NCBI GenBank assembly: GCA_017536475.1
Contig: JAFXHH010000013.1
Location: 99,869-163,868 of the forward strand
DNA length: 64,000 bases
Source: Clostridia bacterium
GTDB lineage: Bacteria; Bacillota; Clostridia; Oscillospirales; CAG-272
Reading direction: 5' to 3'
Shown here: piece by piece, positions 33,479-42,773 of the stretch
Numbering within the stretch: the first letter of the stretch is position 1
How the letters are laid out: the number at the start of each line of letters is the position of its first letter
The notes under the pieces: generated by a model
Told to the model about the DNA's origin: nothing
Seen by the model: only the letters and a program-made list of their open reading frames with translations
The model's database searches: none
Made by a program: the position numbers and the translations under genes

Positions 33479-35167
33479 ATGGCTAAGGTAAACGAAATAT
33501 TTAAGGAATTGAACGGATCCCAGACCGATCCCCGAACAAGAAGATATATTACTCCCAAGAGGATAATTTTTACCCAGGGCGGTGTGCGCAAAGAAGACGT
33601 TTTGCTCAACGAGTGCCCCAATCAAGTAGCGTTCCATCCCCAAAGCCTTTGCGAGATGAGTAACGCTCCCGGTCGCGAGAATGCAGGCATTCTTATCGAT
33701 TTTGGCATTGAGTTTGTAGGATGTATTCGCATTCTTTGTCAGGGCGCGCGTACCGATAACGACAATAGAGCCGATTTCAGAATCCGCTTCGGCGAGAGCG
33801 TTATGGAGGCTTTGACTCCTCTCGGAGTGAAGAATTCGACCAACAATCACGCAAACCGCGATATACTGATGAGCATCAGCGGTATGTCTGCAAACGAGAC
33901 CAATGAATCGGGCTTCCGTTTCGTATATATCGAGCTTCTCGGAGAGAATGCTATTGCTAATCTGATCGGCATTAAGGGTGTTTTCTGTTACAACGACGTT
34001 GATTACAAGGGCAGCTTCGAGTGCTCCGACGAAAGACTTAACAAGATCTGGCAGGTTGCGGCGTATACCGTTCACCTCAATATGCAGGAATATCTTTGGG
34101 ACGGCATCAAGCGTGACCGCCTCGTATGGATCGGCGATATGCACACCGAGGTGCAAACTATTCTCGCGGTATTCGGCAACGATCCCATTATCAAGAGATC
34201 TCTCGATCTGATCAGAGACGACACCCCTATGACTGAATGGATGAACAACATTACAACCTATTCTCTCTGGTGGCTGTATATGCATCACGATCTTTACCGT
34301 CAGGTTGGAGATCTTGACTATCTGATGGAACAGAAGGATTATATGATAGCGCTTATCAAGCGTATCCTTCCTCTTGTTGACGAAAACGGCAGCGAAATTC
34401 TGCCCGAGCGCAGATTCCTCGACTGGCCTAACGACTCTTACCCCGAGGGCAAGCACGCGGGACTTCAGGGTATTCTCAAGATCGTACTCGAAAAGAGCGC
34501 GGATTTGCTTCGTATCTTCGGAGAAACCGAGCTTGCTGATGAATGTGCAGCTAAAGCGGATCTTATGAAAACTCACATACCTTCTCCCGGAACCTCCAAG
34601 CAGGCCGCGTCTATGCTCGCGCTGTCACGCATAGTTGATGCCAAGGAGGTAAACGAAAAATGGCTCGCTCCAGGCGGAGCTCACGGATATTCGACCTTCT
34701 TCGGATATTACCTGCTCGTAGCAAAGGCTATGGCGGGAGATTTTGCGGGTGCTCTTGACGACATCAAGGAATTCTGGGGTGCTATGCTTGATATGGGTGC
34801 CACTACGTTCTGGGAAGATTTTAACCTTGATTGGCTCGAAAACAGCGCTCCCATCGACGAGATCGTTCCCGAGGGCAAGAACGATATTCACGGAGATTTC
34901 GGAGCTTATTGCTATAAAAATTTCCGTCATTCGCTCTGCCACGGTTGGTCCTCCGGTCCTTGCCCCTATATGACGCATTACGTTCTCGGAATTCGCGCTG
35001 TATCCGCAGACACTTATGAGATCGATCCCGAGCTTGCTTATCTTGACTGGGCAAAGGGAGAGTATCCCACCGAAAAGGGAATGATATCGGTCAGCGCGAA
35101 AAAGACCCCCGAGGGTACGCTCGTTGAAGTCTCTGCACCCGAAGGAATCAAAATTATAAGAAAATAA
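33479..35167 (+). CDS. GH78-like alpha-L-rhamnosidase family protein
   Basis: 562 residues, no signal peptide. A beta-sandwich N-terminal part (to about 165) is followed by an (alpha/alpha)6 barrel. The segment GIKRDRLVWIGDMHTE (about 217-232) matches the GH78 active-site stretch, with acidic residues in D-G-x-x-R-D-R and GDMH. CHGWSSGP near the C-terminus is also typical of the barrel end. Expected action is release of rhamnose or a related sugar from imported oligosaccharides. It is shorter than multi-domain GH78 enzymes. The next gene, trkA, begins 28 nt later, so they may share a transcript. Confidence 0.82.
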   Translation: MAKVNEIFKELNGSQTDPRTRRYITPKRIIFTQGGVRKEDVLLNECPNQVAFHPQSLCEMSNAPGRENAGILIDFGIEFVGCIRILCQGARTDNDNRADFRIRFGESVMEALTPLGVKNSTNNHANRDILMSISGMSANETNESGFRFVYIELLGENAIANLIGIKGVFCYNDVDYKGSFECSDERLNKIWQVAAYTVHLNMQEYLWDGIKRDRLVWIGDMHTEVQTILAVFGNDPIIKRSLDLIRDDTPMTEWMNNITTYSLWWLYMHHDLYRQVGDLDYLMEQKDYMIALIKRILPLVDENGSEILPERRFLDWPNDSYPEGKHAGLQGILKIVLEKSADLLRIFGETELADECAAKADLMKTHIPSPGTSKQAASMLALSRIVDAKEVNEKWLAPGGAHGYSTFFGYYLLVAKAMAGDFAGALDDIKEFWGAMLDMGATTFWEDFNLDWLENSAPIDEIVPEGKNDIHGDFGAYCYKNFRHSLCHGWSSGPCPYMTHYVLGIRAVSADTYEIDPELAYLDWAKGEYPTEKGMISVSAKKTPEGTLVEVSAPEGIKIIRK

Positions 35168-35195
35168 TCTGGATTCTCAGTTTTTGAGGTAGCTT

Positions 35196-36563
35196 ATGAA
35201 AATCGTTGTTATTGGAAACGGTGTTATCGGAGAGGCGTTGGTCGCGGCTCTCTGCGAGGAAGGTCACAACGTAACCGTTATTGACGAAAACGCCGATATG
35301 GTCACCTCAGTCGTAAACAAATACGACGTTTTTGGAGTGACAGGAAACGGTGCATCGATCGACACGCAGACCGAGGCCGGCGTTCCCGAATGTGATATTA
35401 TAATCTCCGTCGCACCAAGCGACGAGCTCAACCTGATCTGCTGTATGATCGGAAAACAGCTCGGCGCCAAGCGCTCTATCGCGAGAGTCAGAGAGCCCGA
35501 CTATCTTAAGCAGGTCGCTTTTATGTCAAGAAATCTCGGAATAGACATGATAGTCAATCCCGAGTACGAGGCGGCAAGGGAAGCGGCCAGACTTATCCGC
35601 TTTCCTGCCGCGATCAAGCTTGAAAAATTTGCACGCGGACAAGTCGAGGTCGTTGAGATACATATTGGAGCAAAGCATCCTTTTATCAATCTTGCGCTTA
35701 AGGATTTCAAGAGCCGCTTTGGCACTGATACGCTTATATGCGCGGTCGTTCGTAACGACGAGCTCTTTGTCCCCGGAGGAAACTTCGTCATACGCGAGGG
35801 CGACAGCGTTTCTATCGCGGGCTCCCGCCCCTATATAAACGCCCTGTTCGTAAAGATAGGACTAGTTGGCAAGCAGCTTAAGAGAGTCCTCCTTATAGGC
35901 GGAGGGCGGATAACGAGATATCTTGTCGGGCCTCTTGCCGAAAGCGGTTATAAGTTGAGAATAATCGAAAAGGACTTTGACGTCTGCGAGGAGCTTGCTG
36001 ACGTTTTTCCCAAAGTCAATATAATTCACGGCGACGCTACCGATCCCGATCTTCTTGACGAAGAGGGACTTAAGGATGCGGACGCTTGCGTGGTCATGAC
36101 CGAAAACGACCACACAAACCTGATCATTTCTATGTTTGCTCAGTCCAGAAAGGTTGACAAAGTCATCGCGAAGATTGCTTCTCCTTCCTTTGTAAAGCTT
36201 TCGGAAAACGCCGGTGTTGACTCAAATATTACTCCCCAATTCATAATTACGTCCAAGGTCTTACAATACGTCAGAGGTCAGGCAAACAAGGACGACAGAG
36301 GAGCAAAAAGCTCCATCGTTGCTCTGCACAGAATTGCAGACAATCGGGTCGAGGCACTCGAATTTGACGTTGCAGAGGATTTCAAGCACACAGGCGTTCC
36401 GCTAAGCCGACTCAAGCTCAAGCCCAACGTTCTGGTCGCATCCGTTATTCGCAACGGAACAGTGTTTTACGCACACGGAGATACTACGATAGAGGCAGGG
36501 GACAGCGTAGTTATTCTTACGACGAACCCCCACGTTTGCGATCTCGGTGACGTCATTGCATAA
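35196..36563 (+). CDS. trkA: Trk potassium uptake system regulatory protein TrkA
   Basis: 455 residues with two RCK units. Each has an NAD-binding Rossmann part (IGNGVIGEAL at the start, LIGGGRITRYL at about 233) and a TrkA-C domain (about 150-222 and about 370-450). It gates the TrkH channel in response to nucleotides. The next gene, 26 nt downstream, is its channel partner. Confidence 0.95.
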   Translation: MKIVVIGNGVIGEALVAALCEEGHNVTVIDENADMVTSVVNKYDVFGVTGNGASIDTQTEAGVPECDIIISVAPSDELNLICCMIGKQLGAKRSIARVREPDYLKQVAFMSRNLGIDMIVNPEYEAAREAARLIRFPAAIKLEKFARGQVEVVEIHIGAKHPFINLALKDFKSRFGTDTLICAVVRNDELFVPGGNFVIREGDSVSIAGSRPYINALFVKIGLVGKQLKRVLLIGGGRITRYLVGPLAESGYKLRIIEKDFDVCEELADVFPKVNIIHGDATDPDLLDEEGLKDADACVVMTENDHTNLIISMFAQSRKVDKVIAKIASPSFVKLSENAGVDSNITPQFIITSKVLQYVRGQANKDDRGAKSSIVALHRIADNRVEALEFDVAEDFKHTGVPLSRLKLKPNVLVASVIRNGTVFYAHGDTTIEAGDSVVILTTNPHVCDLGDVIA

Positions 36564-36589
36564 TTTTTATTCGCTTTTGAGGCCATACA

Positions 36590-38095
36590 ATGAATTTTAA
36601 GATGTTAAGATATATCACCGGTAAGCTTTTGCTGGCAGAGGGCGGGCTTATGATCATCCCTCTTGTCACTATGCTGATTTACGGTGAGCTTGGAATGCTT
36701 TATTCCGTTCTTATTCCTATCGGAATGTTGCTTATTCTTGGCTTCTTGCTCTCCTTACGCAAGCCTGAAGGCTCTGCTTTGAGCGCCAAGGACGGCTTCG
36801 TGGTAGTCGGTCTGTCGTGGATCATCTTGTCCTTCTTCGGCTGCTTGCCTTTCGTTCTGTCGGGACTCATCCCAAATTTCATCGATGCTTACTTTGAAAC
36901 GGTATCGGGATTTACTACCACGGGAGCAAGCGTGCTTTTCGCAGAGCAATACCAAATGCTTTGGAATCCTGCCGATGCTTATATGGGTATGCGCGGCATC
37001 TTTTTGTGGCGCAGCTTTACCAACTGGATAGGCGGCATGGGTGTGCTTGTCTTTGTGCTTGCTATTATGCCTCAGCAGGATATGAAATCGTCAAGACTGG
37101 TTCATATCATGCGCGCCGAAATGCCCGGACCTAAGGTTGACAAGATCGTTGCTACGGTCAGAAAGACCGCGGCTATCATGTACGGCATTTACGTTGGGCT
37201 GACACTTGCTCAGGTAATTTGCCTGCTGTTTGGAGGTATGGATCTTTACGAAGCCCTGTGCGCGTCTTTCTCTACAGCGGGCACGGGTGGATTTGCGATA
37301 TGGAGCGACAGCATGATGACCTTTGGCGGCACGGTGGCTCACGTCGAATATTGCCAGTGGGTAGTTGCCATATTTATGTTTATATTCAGTATCAACTTCA
37401 ATCTTTATTACCTGATCCTGACCGGAAAAGCACTTGTGGCACTCTTTAGCGAGGAGCTTCGCTGGTTCACCGGAATCACGGTCGCGGCAACGGCGCTTAT
37501 TACCTACAATATTTATTCTGCTTACGGCAACCTTGGAGATGCACTCAGGAACGCGTTTTTCCAGGTGAACACCGTGATATCGACCTCGGGATTTGCCACC
37601 GGCGACTTTAATCTCTGGCCTAATCTTTCGAAAACGCTTCTGCTTGTGCTTATGTTTATTGGTGCATGCGCGGGATCGACGGGCGGTGGTGTCAAGGTCA
37701 GCAGGCTTGTGATATCGGTCAAGAGCACCTGGGCAGAGATCAGACACATGACCGATCCAAGACAGATAAAAAAGGTCATGTTTGAGAAAAAGAGTGTGGA
37801 CAAGGACACGGTGCGCGGAGTTTTCGCATATATGGTCGCTTACATTCTGATCTTTTTCGTTTCCTTCTTGGCGATCGCCGTTGCTGACGGGCAGAGCATT
37901 GAGACATCGTTTTCGTCGGTCGCCGCCTGTCTGAACAACGTTGGGCCCGGTCTCGATGCGGTAGGGCCGAGCGGCAACTTCGCGTTCTACTCACCTATAT
38001 CGAAGGTCGTTCTGACTCTTGATATGCTTTTGGGCAGACTTGAGCTCTTCCCGATACTCTTGCTTTTCTCTCCATCGACCTGGAAAGAAAAATAA
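36590..38095 (+). CDS. trkH: Trk family potassium transporter TrkH
   Basis: 501 residues, about ten membrane segments. The four selectivity-filter loops are visible: SGFTTTGASV, STAGTGGFAIW, ISTSGFATGDF and LNNVGPGLDAVG. GACAGSTGGGVKVSR is the intramembrane loop typical of TrkH. It imports potassium together with TrkA. Located 34 nt before tmk. Confidence 0.95.
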   Translation: MNFKMLRYITGKLLLAEGGLMIIPLVTMLIYGELGMLYSVLIPIGMLLILGFLLSLRKPEGSALSAKDGFVVVGLSWIILSFFGCLPFVLSGLIPNFIDAYFETVSGFTTTGASVLFAEQYQMLWNPADAYMGMRGIFLWRSFTNWIGGMGVLVFVLAIMPQQDMKSSRLVHIMRAEMPGPKVDKIVATVRKTAAIMYGIYVGLTLAQVICLLFGGMDLYEALCASFSTAGTGGFAIWSDSMMTFGGTVAHVEYCQWVVAIFMFIFSINFNLYYLILTGKALVALFSEELRWFTGITVAATALITYNIYSAYGNLGDALRNAFFQVNTVISTSGFATGDFNLWPNLSKTLLLVLMFIGACAGSTGGGVKVSRLVISVKSTWAEIRHMTDPRQIKKVMFEKKSVDKDTVRGVFAYMVAYILIFFVSFLAIAVADGQSIETSFSSVAACLNNVGPGLDAVGPSGNFAFYSPISKVVLTLDMLLGRLELFPILLLFSPSTWKEK

Positions 38096-38129
38096 AAGAT
38101 TAAACAAAGATTTTTTGGAGACAATTTTA

Positions 38130-38783
38130 ATGAATAAAGATCCGAAATTTATCGTCTTTGAGGGCATTGACGGTGCCGGAAAGACGACGCAGATAAATCT
38201 TCTTCGCGAAGCGCTTGAAAAGCGAGGGCTGTCGTGCGCGATCACTGCCGAGCCGACCGAATTGCCGTCAGGCAAAGCAATACGTCGCGCGCTTGCCAAG
38301 GAGATCGACAAAACTCCGCTTGAGATGGCGGAAATGTTTGCTTTTGACCGAGAGCTGCACAACACAGACGCTCAAACGGGAATAGAAAAAATGCTCGCAG
38401 AGGGGACTACGGTAATTTGCGACAGATATTATTATTCGTCCTTGGCTTATCAGGGCACGGTGCTCGGCTACGACACGGTAGCGACACTAAATCTCGATAA
38501 TCCCAATATCCGCCGACCCGATATTTGTATTTTTCTCGATCTTACTCCCGAGAAAAGTCTTCAAAGAATAGGGAACAGGGGAGAAAAAACCGAAATATAC
38601 GAAAATTTCGATTATCTGACTCGCACTCGAAAGACCTTTTTTGAGATCTTTGACAAATTGCGTCAAAGAGGAGAACTGATCTCGATAATAGATGCCGACG
38701 GCGACGTCAAGGAGGTCTCGGCGCGTATACTTGCCGCAGTTGCGGACATTTTCAAAAAATTTGAGGGAACTAGTGAAAATTAA
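38130..38783 (+). CDS. tmk: Thymidylate kinase
   Basis: 217 residues. P loop FEGIDGAGKTTQ (about 10-21), DRYYYSSLAYQG (the DR-Y motif) and a LID region with RGEKTEIYE. It phosphorylates dTMP to dTDP. ATG 38130 with GGAG nine nt upstream. The C-terminus overlaps the next gene's GTG by 11 nt. In many Bacillota tmk sits near holB; here it is in a potassium-transport cluster. Confidence 0.95.
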   Translation: MNKDPKFIVFEGIDGAGKTTQINLLREALEKRGLSCAITAEPTELPSGKAIRRALAKEIDKTPLEMAEMFAFDRELHNTDAQTGIEKMLAEGTTVICDRYYYSSLAYQGTVLGYDTVATLNLDNPNIRRPDICIFLDLTPEKSLQRIGNRGEKTEIYENFDYLTRTRKTFFEIFDKLRQRGELISIIDADGDVKEVSARILAAVADIFKKFEGTSEN

Positions 38784-39687
38784 AATCAGCAGATCTGAAA
38801 TGCTTACCGCATTGAAAAACATCCTTCTTACTATAATCGGAACACTGATCATAGCCTTTGGCGCGGCGGTGTTTATCATTCCGTTTGATCTTGTTTCGGG
38901 CGGCGTATCCGGTATTGCTATAGTTTTAAACAAAATTATTTCGGTTGAGTTTTTTTCCGTCGATCTTATTATTACTATAGCCACTTGGATCTTGTTTTTC
39001 GTCGGGCTTTTTGTTCTTGGAAGATCATTTGCGCTCAAGACGCTTATTTCAACAATACTTTACCCCGTCGGCGTATCACTTTTTATGAAGATCACAGACC
39101 CATCCTTCCTTAACGGTTTTTTCTGCCTACAGGCATCTCAGCACTCCGAGACCTCTCTGATTCTTGCCACAACACTTGGCGGTGTTTGCGTTGGCGCGGG
39201 CTGTGCTATCACTTTCCTCGGCGGCGGCTCGACGGGAGGAGTTGATATAATCTCTTTTTCGATATGCAAGATCTTCAAACGTTTGAAAAGCTCAGTGGTT
39301 ATATTTATCGTCGACGCGAGCATCGTGCTTTTTGGCATGTTTGTTATCGGTGATTTCGTTATTTCGCTTCTCGGCATTTTTTCGGCGTTTATTGCTGCGC
39401 TGATGGTAGATAAGGTGTTTATAGGAAGCTCAAAGTCGTTTATCGCGCAGATAATCAGCTCAAAATATGACGTTATCAATAAAGAAATCATTGAAAAAGT
39501 CGATCGCGGCTCTACAATAATAGACGTTGTGGGCGGATACACGGGCGAGGACAGAAAAATGATAATGGTCTCGTTTACCATGAATCAATACGCAGAGATC
39601 TTAAACGTTATACACAAAAACGACAAAAATGCTTTTGTAACCATTCATCAGGCTCACGAGATAACCGGTGAGGGCTGGACGAGATAA
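38773..39687 (+). CDS. YitT family membrane protein
   Basis: 304 residues from GTG 38773 (GAGGG just upstream; ATG 38800 is an alternative). Five or six hydrophobic segments (about 15-195) contain the family pattern FDLVSGGVSGIAIVL and FLGGGSTGGVDIIS. A C-terminal cytoplasmic DUF2179 domain follows (DRGSTIIDVVGGYTGEDRKMI). The function of YitT proteins is not well defined. It is coupled to tmk by an 11-nt overlap. Confidence 0.92.
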   Translation: MKIKISRSEMLTALKNILLTIIGTLIIAFGAAVFIIPFDLVSGGVSGIAIVLNKIISVEFFSVDLIITIATWILFFVGLFVLGRSFALKTLISTILYPVGVSLFMKITDPSFLNGFFCLQASQHSETSLILATTLGGVCVGAGCAITFLGGGSTGGVDIISFSICKIFKRLKSSVVIFIVDASIVLFGMFVIGDFVISLLGIFSAFIAALMVDKVFIGSSKSFIAQIISSKYDVINKEIIEKVDRGSTIIDVVGGYTGEDRKMIMVSFTMNQYAEILNVIHKNDKNAFVTIHQAHEITGEGWTR

Positions 39688-39707
39688 TCGAAGCTTAATA
39701 TATTATC

Positions 39708-39735
39708 GATAAAGGAGTTTTGCACTCCTTTATCG
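39708..39735. other. Hairpin between yitT and the SASA lipoprotein gene
   Basis: A perfect 12-bp stem CGATAAAGGAGT / ACTCCTTTATCG with a 4-nt loop but no T run. It encloses an AAAGGAG resembling the ribosome site used further on at about 39751. It could end the upstream transcript or regulate the next gene. Confidence 0.5.
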
Positions 39736-39764
39736 GATCAAATATTACATAAAAGGAGTACGGA

Positions 39765-41951
39765 ATGGCAACAAAACGTTTTCTTTCCATTTTTTTGGCA
39801 CTTTTGATGCTTTTCTCTGTGGCTCTTACGGCATGCACGCCTCCCGGAGAAAATCCCACAGGGGACGAAACAACGGTTGATGAAACGACAGCCGACGACA
39901 CCACGTCTGAAACGACAGAGGGTTCTTCCGAAAACGATGAAACCACCGAAGAGAGTGAGGAGGAAACAACGGTGATAGTTGACGTTATGATCGGCGAGAC
40001 TCTTGACGCGGAGCCCGCAGCAGACTTCACGGTTTCAAGAGTGTTCTCGGACTACATGGTCGTTCAGAGAGGCGAGCATATTCGCGTTTGGGGATTTGCT
40101 CCCGAAAGTGAAAACGGCAAGAAGGTGTCGGGTGAGTTCAAGGGAATGTTCGCCGAAGCTCTTGTTGAGAACGGCGAATGGTGCATCACCTTCGGCGCCA
40201 GACTCGCCGCCGACACGGTTGGCGCGGAGATGACCATATATGCGGGCGACAACAAAACTGTCACGTTCAAGGACGTGCTTGTCGGCGACGTTTATCTCGT
40301 TCTCGGTCAGTCCAACGCGGCACTCGCACTCAGTGAGTCGGTCAAGGGCGGAAACACTGTCGACATCGACGAAAACTCAATAATCAGACTTAACTATCTC
40401 AACGGCAGCGGCGGCACATACGCCAAAAAGGGAACAGATTATGTTTACAAGGATCTCGAAAACACGACCTTGTGGACAAAGACCTCCCAGGCACAGGCTC
40501 TCCGCTTCTCTGCTATCGGATATCATTTTGCACAGGAAATGGTTGAGAGATCAGGCAACACAGTACCTGTAGGTCTTATGGAGGTTGCTTACGGCGGCGC
40601 GCCATTGGCGTCCTTCCTGCCTAATGATCTCGCAGAGCTTTACGATTCCGATTACTATAGTGCAGAGACGGGCAAATATATTTCTATGAGAGATACCACG
40701 CATTTCGGCAGATATCTTTATAACTGTTATCTCGCTCCCGCGAGCAGATATGCGGTTGCAGGTATGCTCTGGTATCAGGGAGAGAGTGATAATCCCCTGA
40801 ATTTTGCTCAGGTATACGGCGACGCGTTCGGTGATTTCGTTGAGCGTCTGAGATCTACTCACAATGTGATCAACAAGGACTTCCCCGTATTCGTCGTTGA
40901 ATTTCCCACGCAGTATCAAAAGCCCGCAGATTACAACGGAAGCGACCCTTGGCACTATATGGAGGTTGGCACTATCCGTACCTTTATGGGCCTTCTTCCC
41001 ACGGTTATTGACGGCTGCTATCTTTCCGCGTCCAGCGATCTGTGGACCGACACAAGCTTCCCCAACAGTCTACACCCAAACTGCAAGCCCGGTCAGGCAA
41101 AGAGACTTGCCGATATTGCGGAGTTTGTGATATTCGGAAAGGGAACTCTTGATGATGCTATGGGTCCGATCTTCAGCAGCGCTGCGCTGAGCGAGGACAA
41201 GAAGACAATTACCGTTACCTTTACTAACGTAGGCGAGGGTCTTACTACCGCCGACGGCGGAGCTGCCGTAAAGGGTATTTGCGGATTTTCGGAAAAGACC
41301 TTTGGTCTTGCCAAGCCCCTGACTCCCGTGAGCGCGGAGATAACCGCAAAGGATCAGATCACCGTAACATTTGACCAGGCGGTCAAGGCGGTAGCATACA
41401 ACTACAACACCACCGACGTTTACGGTGAGACCCTGAACCTTTGCAACAGCGCGAAGATTCCTGCGCTGGCATTTATCACTCCTTATGAGGATATGGACCT
41501 CAGTGGATTTTCGGAGGATGAGTTCGTTTCAAGAAAGAACAAGAACCTCCGCTTGAAAGGAGCTTCCATTGACAGACTGATATCAGACGGAGCAGATATA
41601 TTTACTCCCGGCAGCGTTGAGTCGGGTCTCAACGCAGGTGGAAACAAGATAGAGATAACAAAGGGATCTTCGTCTCTCAGCTGCACCGGCTGGATCGGGT
41701 TCGGATATCCTACATTGGCATTTGGTTATTCGATCGACGGCAGCGATGCAATTCTTAAAATAGCTCCGACCGCGCCCGAGGCGGCGGTTCTTGCGGCGGG
41801 CGGCGAGCACGCGGTGAGATTTTCGATCAACATAGACGTAAGCGAGCTTGAGGTTGGCGAGCATACCGTTTCGTTCCTCGCGTACGTTGATGCGAAGGAC
41901 GGCGTTGTCGCAAAGCTTATTTCCTTTACCGTCGTCGTGGTTGAAAAGTAA
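39765..41951 (+). CDS. Lipoprotein with sialate O-acetylesterase (SASA) domain
   Basis: 728 residues. A lipoprotein signal ends at LTAC (Cys about 25). A low-complexity T/E/D linker follows (about 30-70). The catalytic part has LGQSNAAL (Ser), GMLWYQGESD and SLHPNCKPGQ (Asp/His), typical of the SASA family that removes O-acetyl groups from sialic acid or other sugars. Two C-terminal beta domains (about 460-550 and 640-728) are probably carbohydrate-binding. Exposed on the outer face of the membrane. AAGGAG precedes the ATG. Confidence 0.88.
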   Translation: MATKRFLSIFLALLMLFSVALTACTPPGENPTGDETTVDETTADDTTSETTEGSSENDETTEESEEETTVIVDVMIGETLDAEPAADFTVSRVFSDYMVVQRGEHIRVWGFAPESENGKKVSGEFKGMFAEALVENGEWCITFGARLAADTVGAEMTIYAGDNKTVTFKDVLVGDVYLVLGQSNAALALSESVKGGNTVDIDENSIIRLNYLNGSGGTYAKKGTDYVYKDLENTTLWTKTSQAQALRFSAIGYHFAQEMVERSGNTVPVGLMEVAYGGAPLASFLPNDLAELYDSDYYSAETGKYISMRDTTHFGRYLYNCYLAPASRYAVAGMLWYQGESDNPLNFAQVYGDAFGDFVERLRSTHNVINKDFPVFVVEFPTQYQKPADYNGSDPWHYMEVGTIRTFMGLLPTVIDGCYLSASSDLWTDTSFPNSLHPNCKPGQAKRLADIAEFVIFGKGTLDDAMGPIFSSAALSEDKKTITVTFTNVGEGLTTADGGAAVKGICGFSEKTFGLAKPLTPVSAEITAKDQITVTFDQAVKAVAYNYNTTDVYGETLNLCNSAKIPALAFITPYEDMDLSGFSEDEFVSRKNKNLRLKGASIDRLISDGADIFTPGSVESGLNAGGNKIEITKGSSSLSCTGWIGFGYPTLAFGYSIDGSDAILKIAPTAPEAAVLAAGGEHAVRFSINIDVSELEVGEHTVSFLAYVDAKDGVVAKLISFTVVVVEK

Positions 41952-41990
41952 AAAATCAATATCCGATTTAATGCGGGTGTTGGAATCATA

Positions 41991-42030
41991 AAAAACGGGG
42001 CTATCCCTTAAGGATAGTCCCGTTTTCTGT
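41991..42030. terminator. Bidirectional terminator
   Basis: Stem AAAACGGGGCTATCC / GGATAGTCCCGTTTT (one G-U) with a 5-nt loop. T runs on both strands serve the convergent SASA and spoVT genes. Confidence 0.9.
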
Positions 42031-42032
42031 TT

Positions 42033-42578
42033 TCAGCTTTCGAGCTGTCTTCCTAGAAAGCTTGCGGCGGTCTGGACGAGCTTGGTCTCGACTGCCTCGG
42101 GGTAGGAATCGACGTCGTTAGGGGTCAGAGCTGCGACACAGCCGACCACGTCGCCTTCGCTTATGATCGGCATTGCGCAACTGACATAATGGCTGCCGCC
42201 GTCCGCGATCGCATTGATCTTCTGCTCTCCCTGACGGTATACATACATTCCTCTTGCCTCGCACACACCTTCAAGCTCGGCGGACAAAGATTTATCCGAA
42301 TACTCCTTTTTGGACACTCCCGCGCAAGCTACCACGGAGTCGCGGTCACAGATAACGACCGAGAGATCGCAGGTCTTGTGCAGGGTCTCGGCATACTGCG
42401 CCGCAAAGGCGGTCAATTCGCCGATGGGGGAATACTTTTTGAATATTACCTCGCCGTCGCGGTCGGTAAATATTTCCAGAGGATCGCCCTCACGGATTCG
42501 CATTGTTCTTCTTATCTCTTTGGGAATGACGACGCGTCCGAGGTCGTCTATCCTTCTTACTATTCCGGTTGCTTTCAT
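42033..42578 (-). CDS. spoVT: Stage V sporulation protein T
   Basis: 181 residues. The AbrB-type swapped-hairpin DNA-binding domain (1-52) reads MKATGIVRRIDDLGRVVIP and continues with EIRRTMRIREGDPLEIF, almost identical to SpoVT of other spore formers. A GAF domain follows (about 55-178) with VVICDRD. SpoVT is a late forespore regulator that tunes sigma-G genes and spore germination properties. Single gene; no clear sigma-G promoter could be placed. Confidence 0.96.
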   Translation of the reverse strand: MKATGIVRRIDDLGRVVIPKEIRRTMRIREGDPLEIFTDRDGEVIFKKYSPIGELTAFAAQYAETLHKTCDLSVVICDRDSVVACAGVSKKEYSDKSLSAELEGVCEARGMYVYRQGEQKINAIADGGSHYVSCAMPIISEGDVVGCVAALTPNDVDSYPEAVETKLVQTAASFLGRQLES

Positions 42579-42717
42579 ATAAAGGTATTCCTTTCTAACT
42601 CTTATATTTCAGTAAAAATATCAAAATTTGCCTTTGGATGATTTCCTCTGTTATTATTTGTTATTATTTCGAAATTTATACCCTTTTTATTTTTGGTTTT
42701 TATATTTTACAAAACCT

Positions 42718-42746
42718 TTGACAATTTCCAAATGTTATGGTATAAT
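42718..42746 (+). promoter_or_regulatory. Consensus sigma-A promoter of the CapD-like gene
   Basis: Perfect TTGACA at 42718-42723, 17-nt spacer, perfect TATAAT at 42741-42746. Confidence 0.92.
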
Positions 42747-42773
42747 TAAGTTGTAGTATTTTGTGGAGGACGG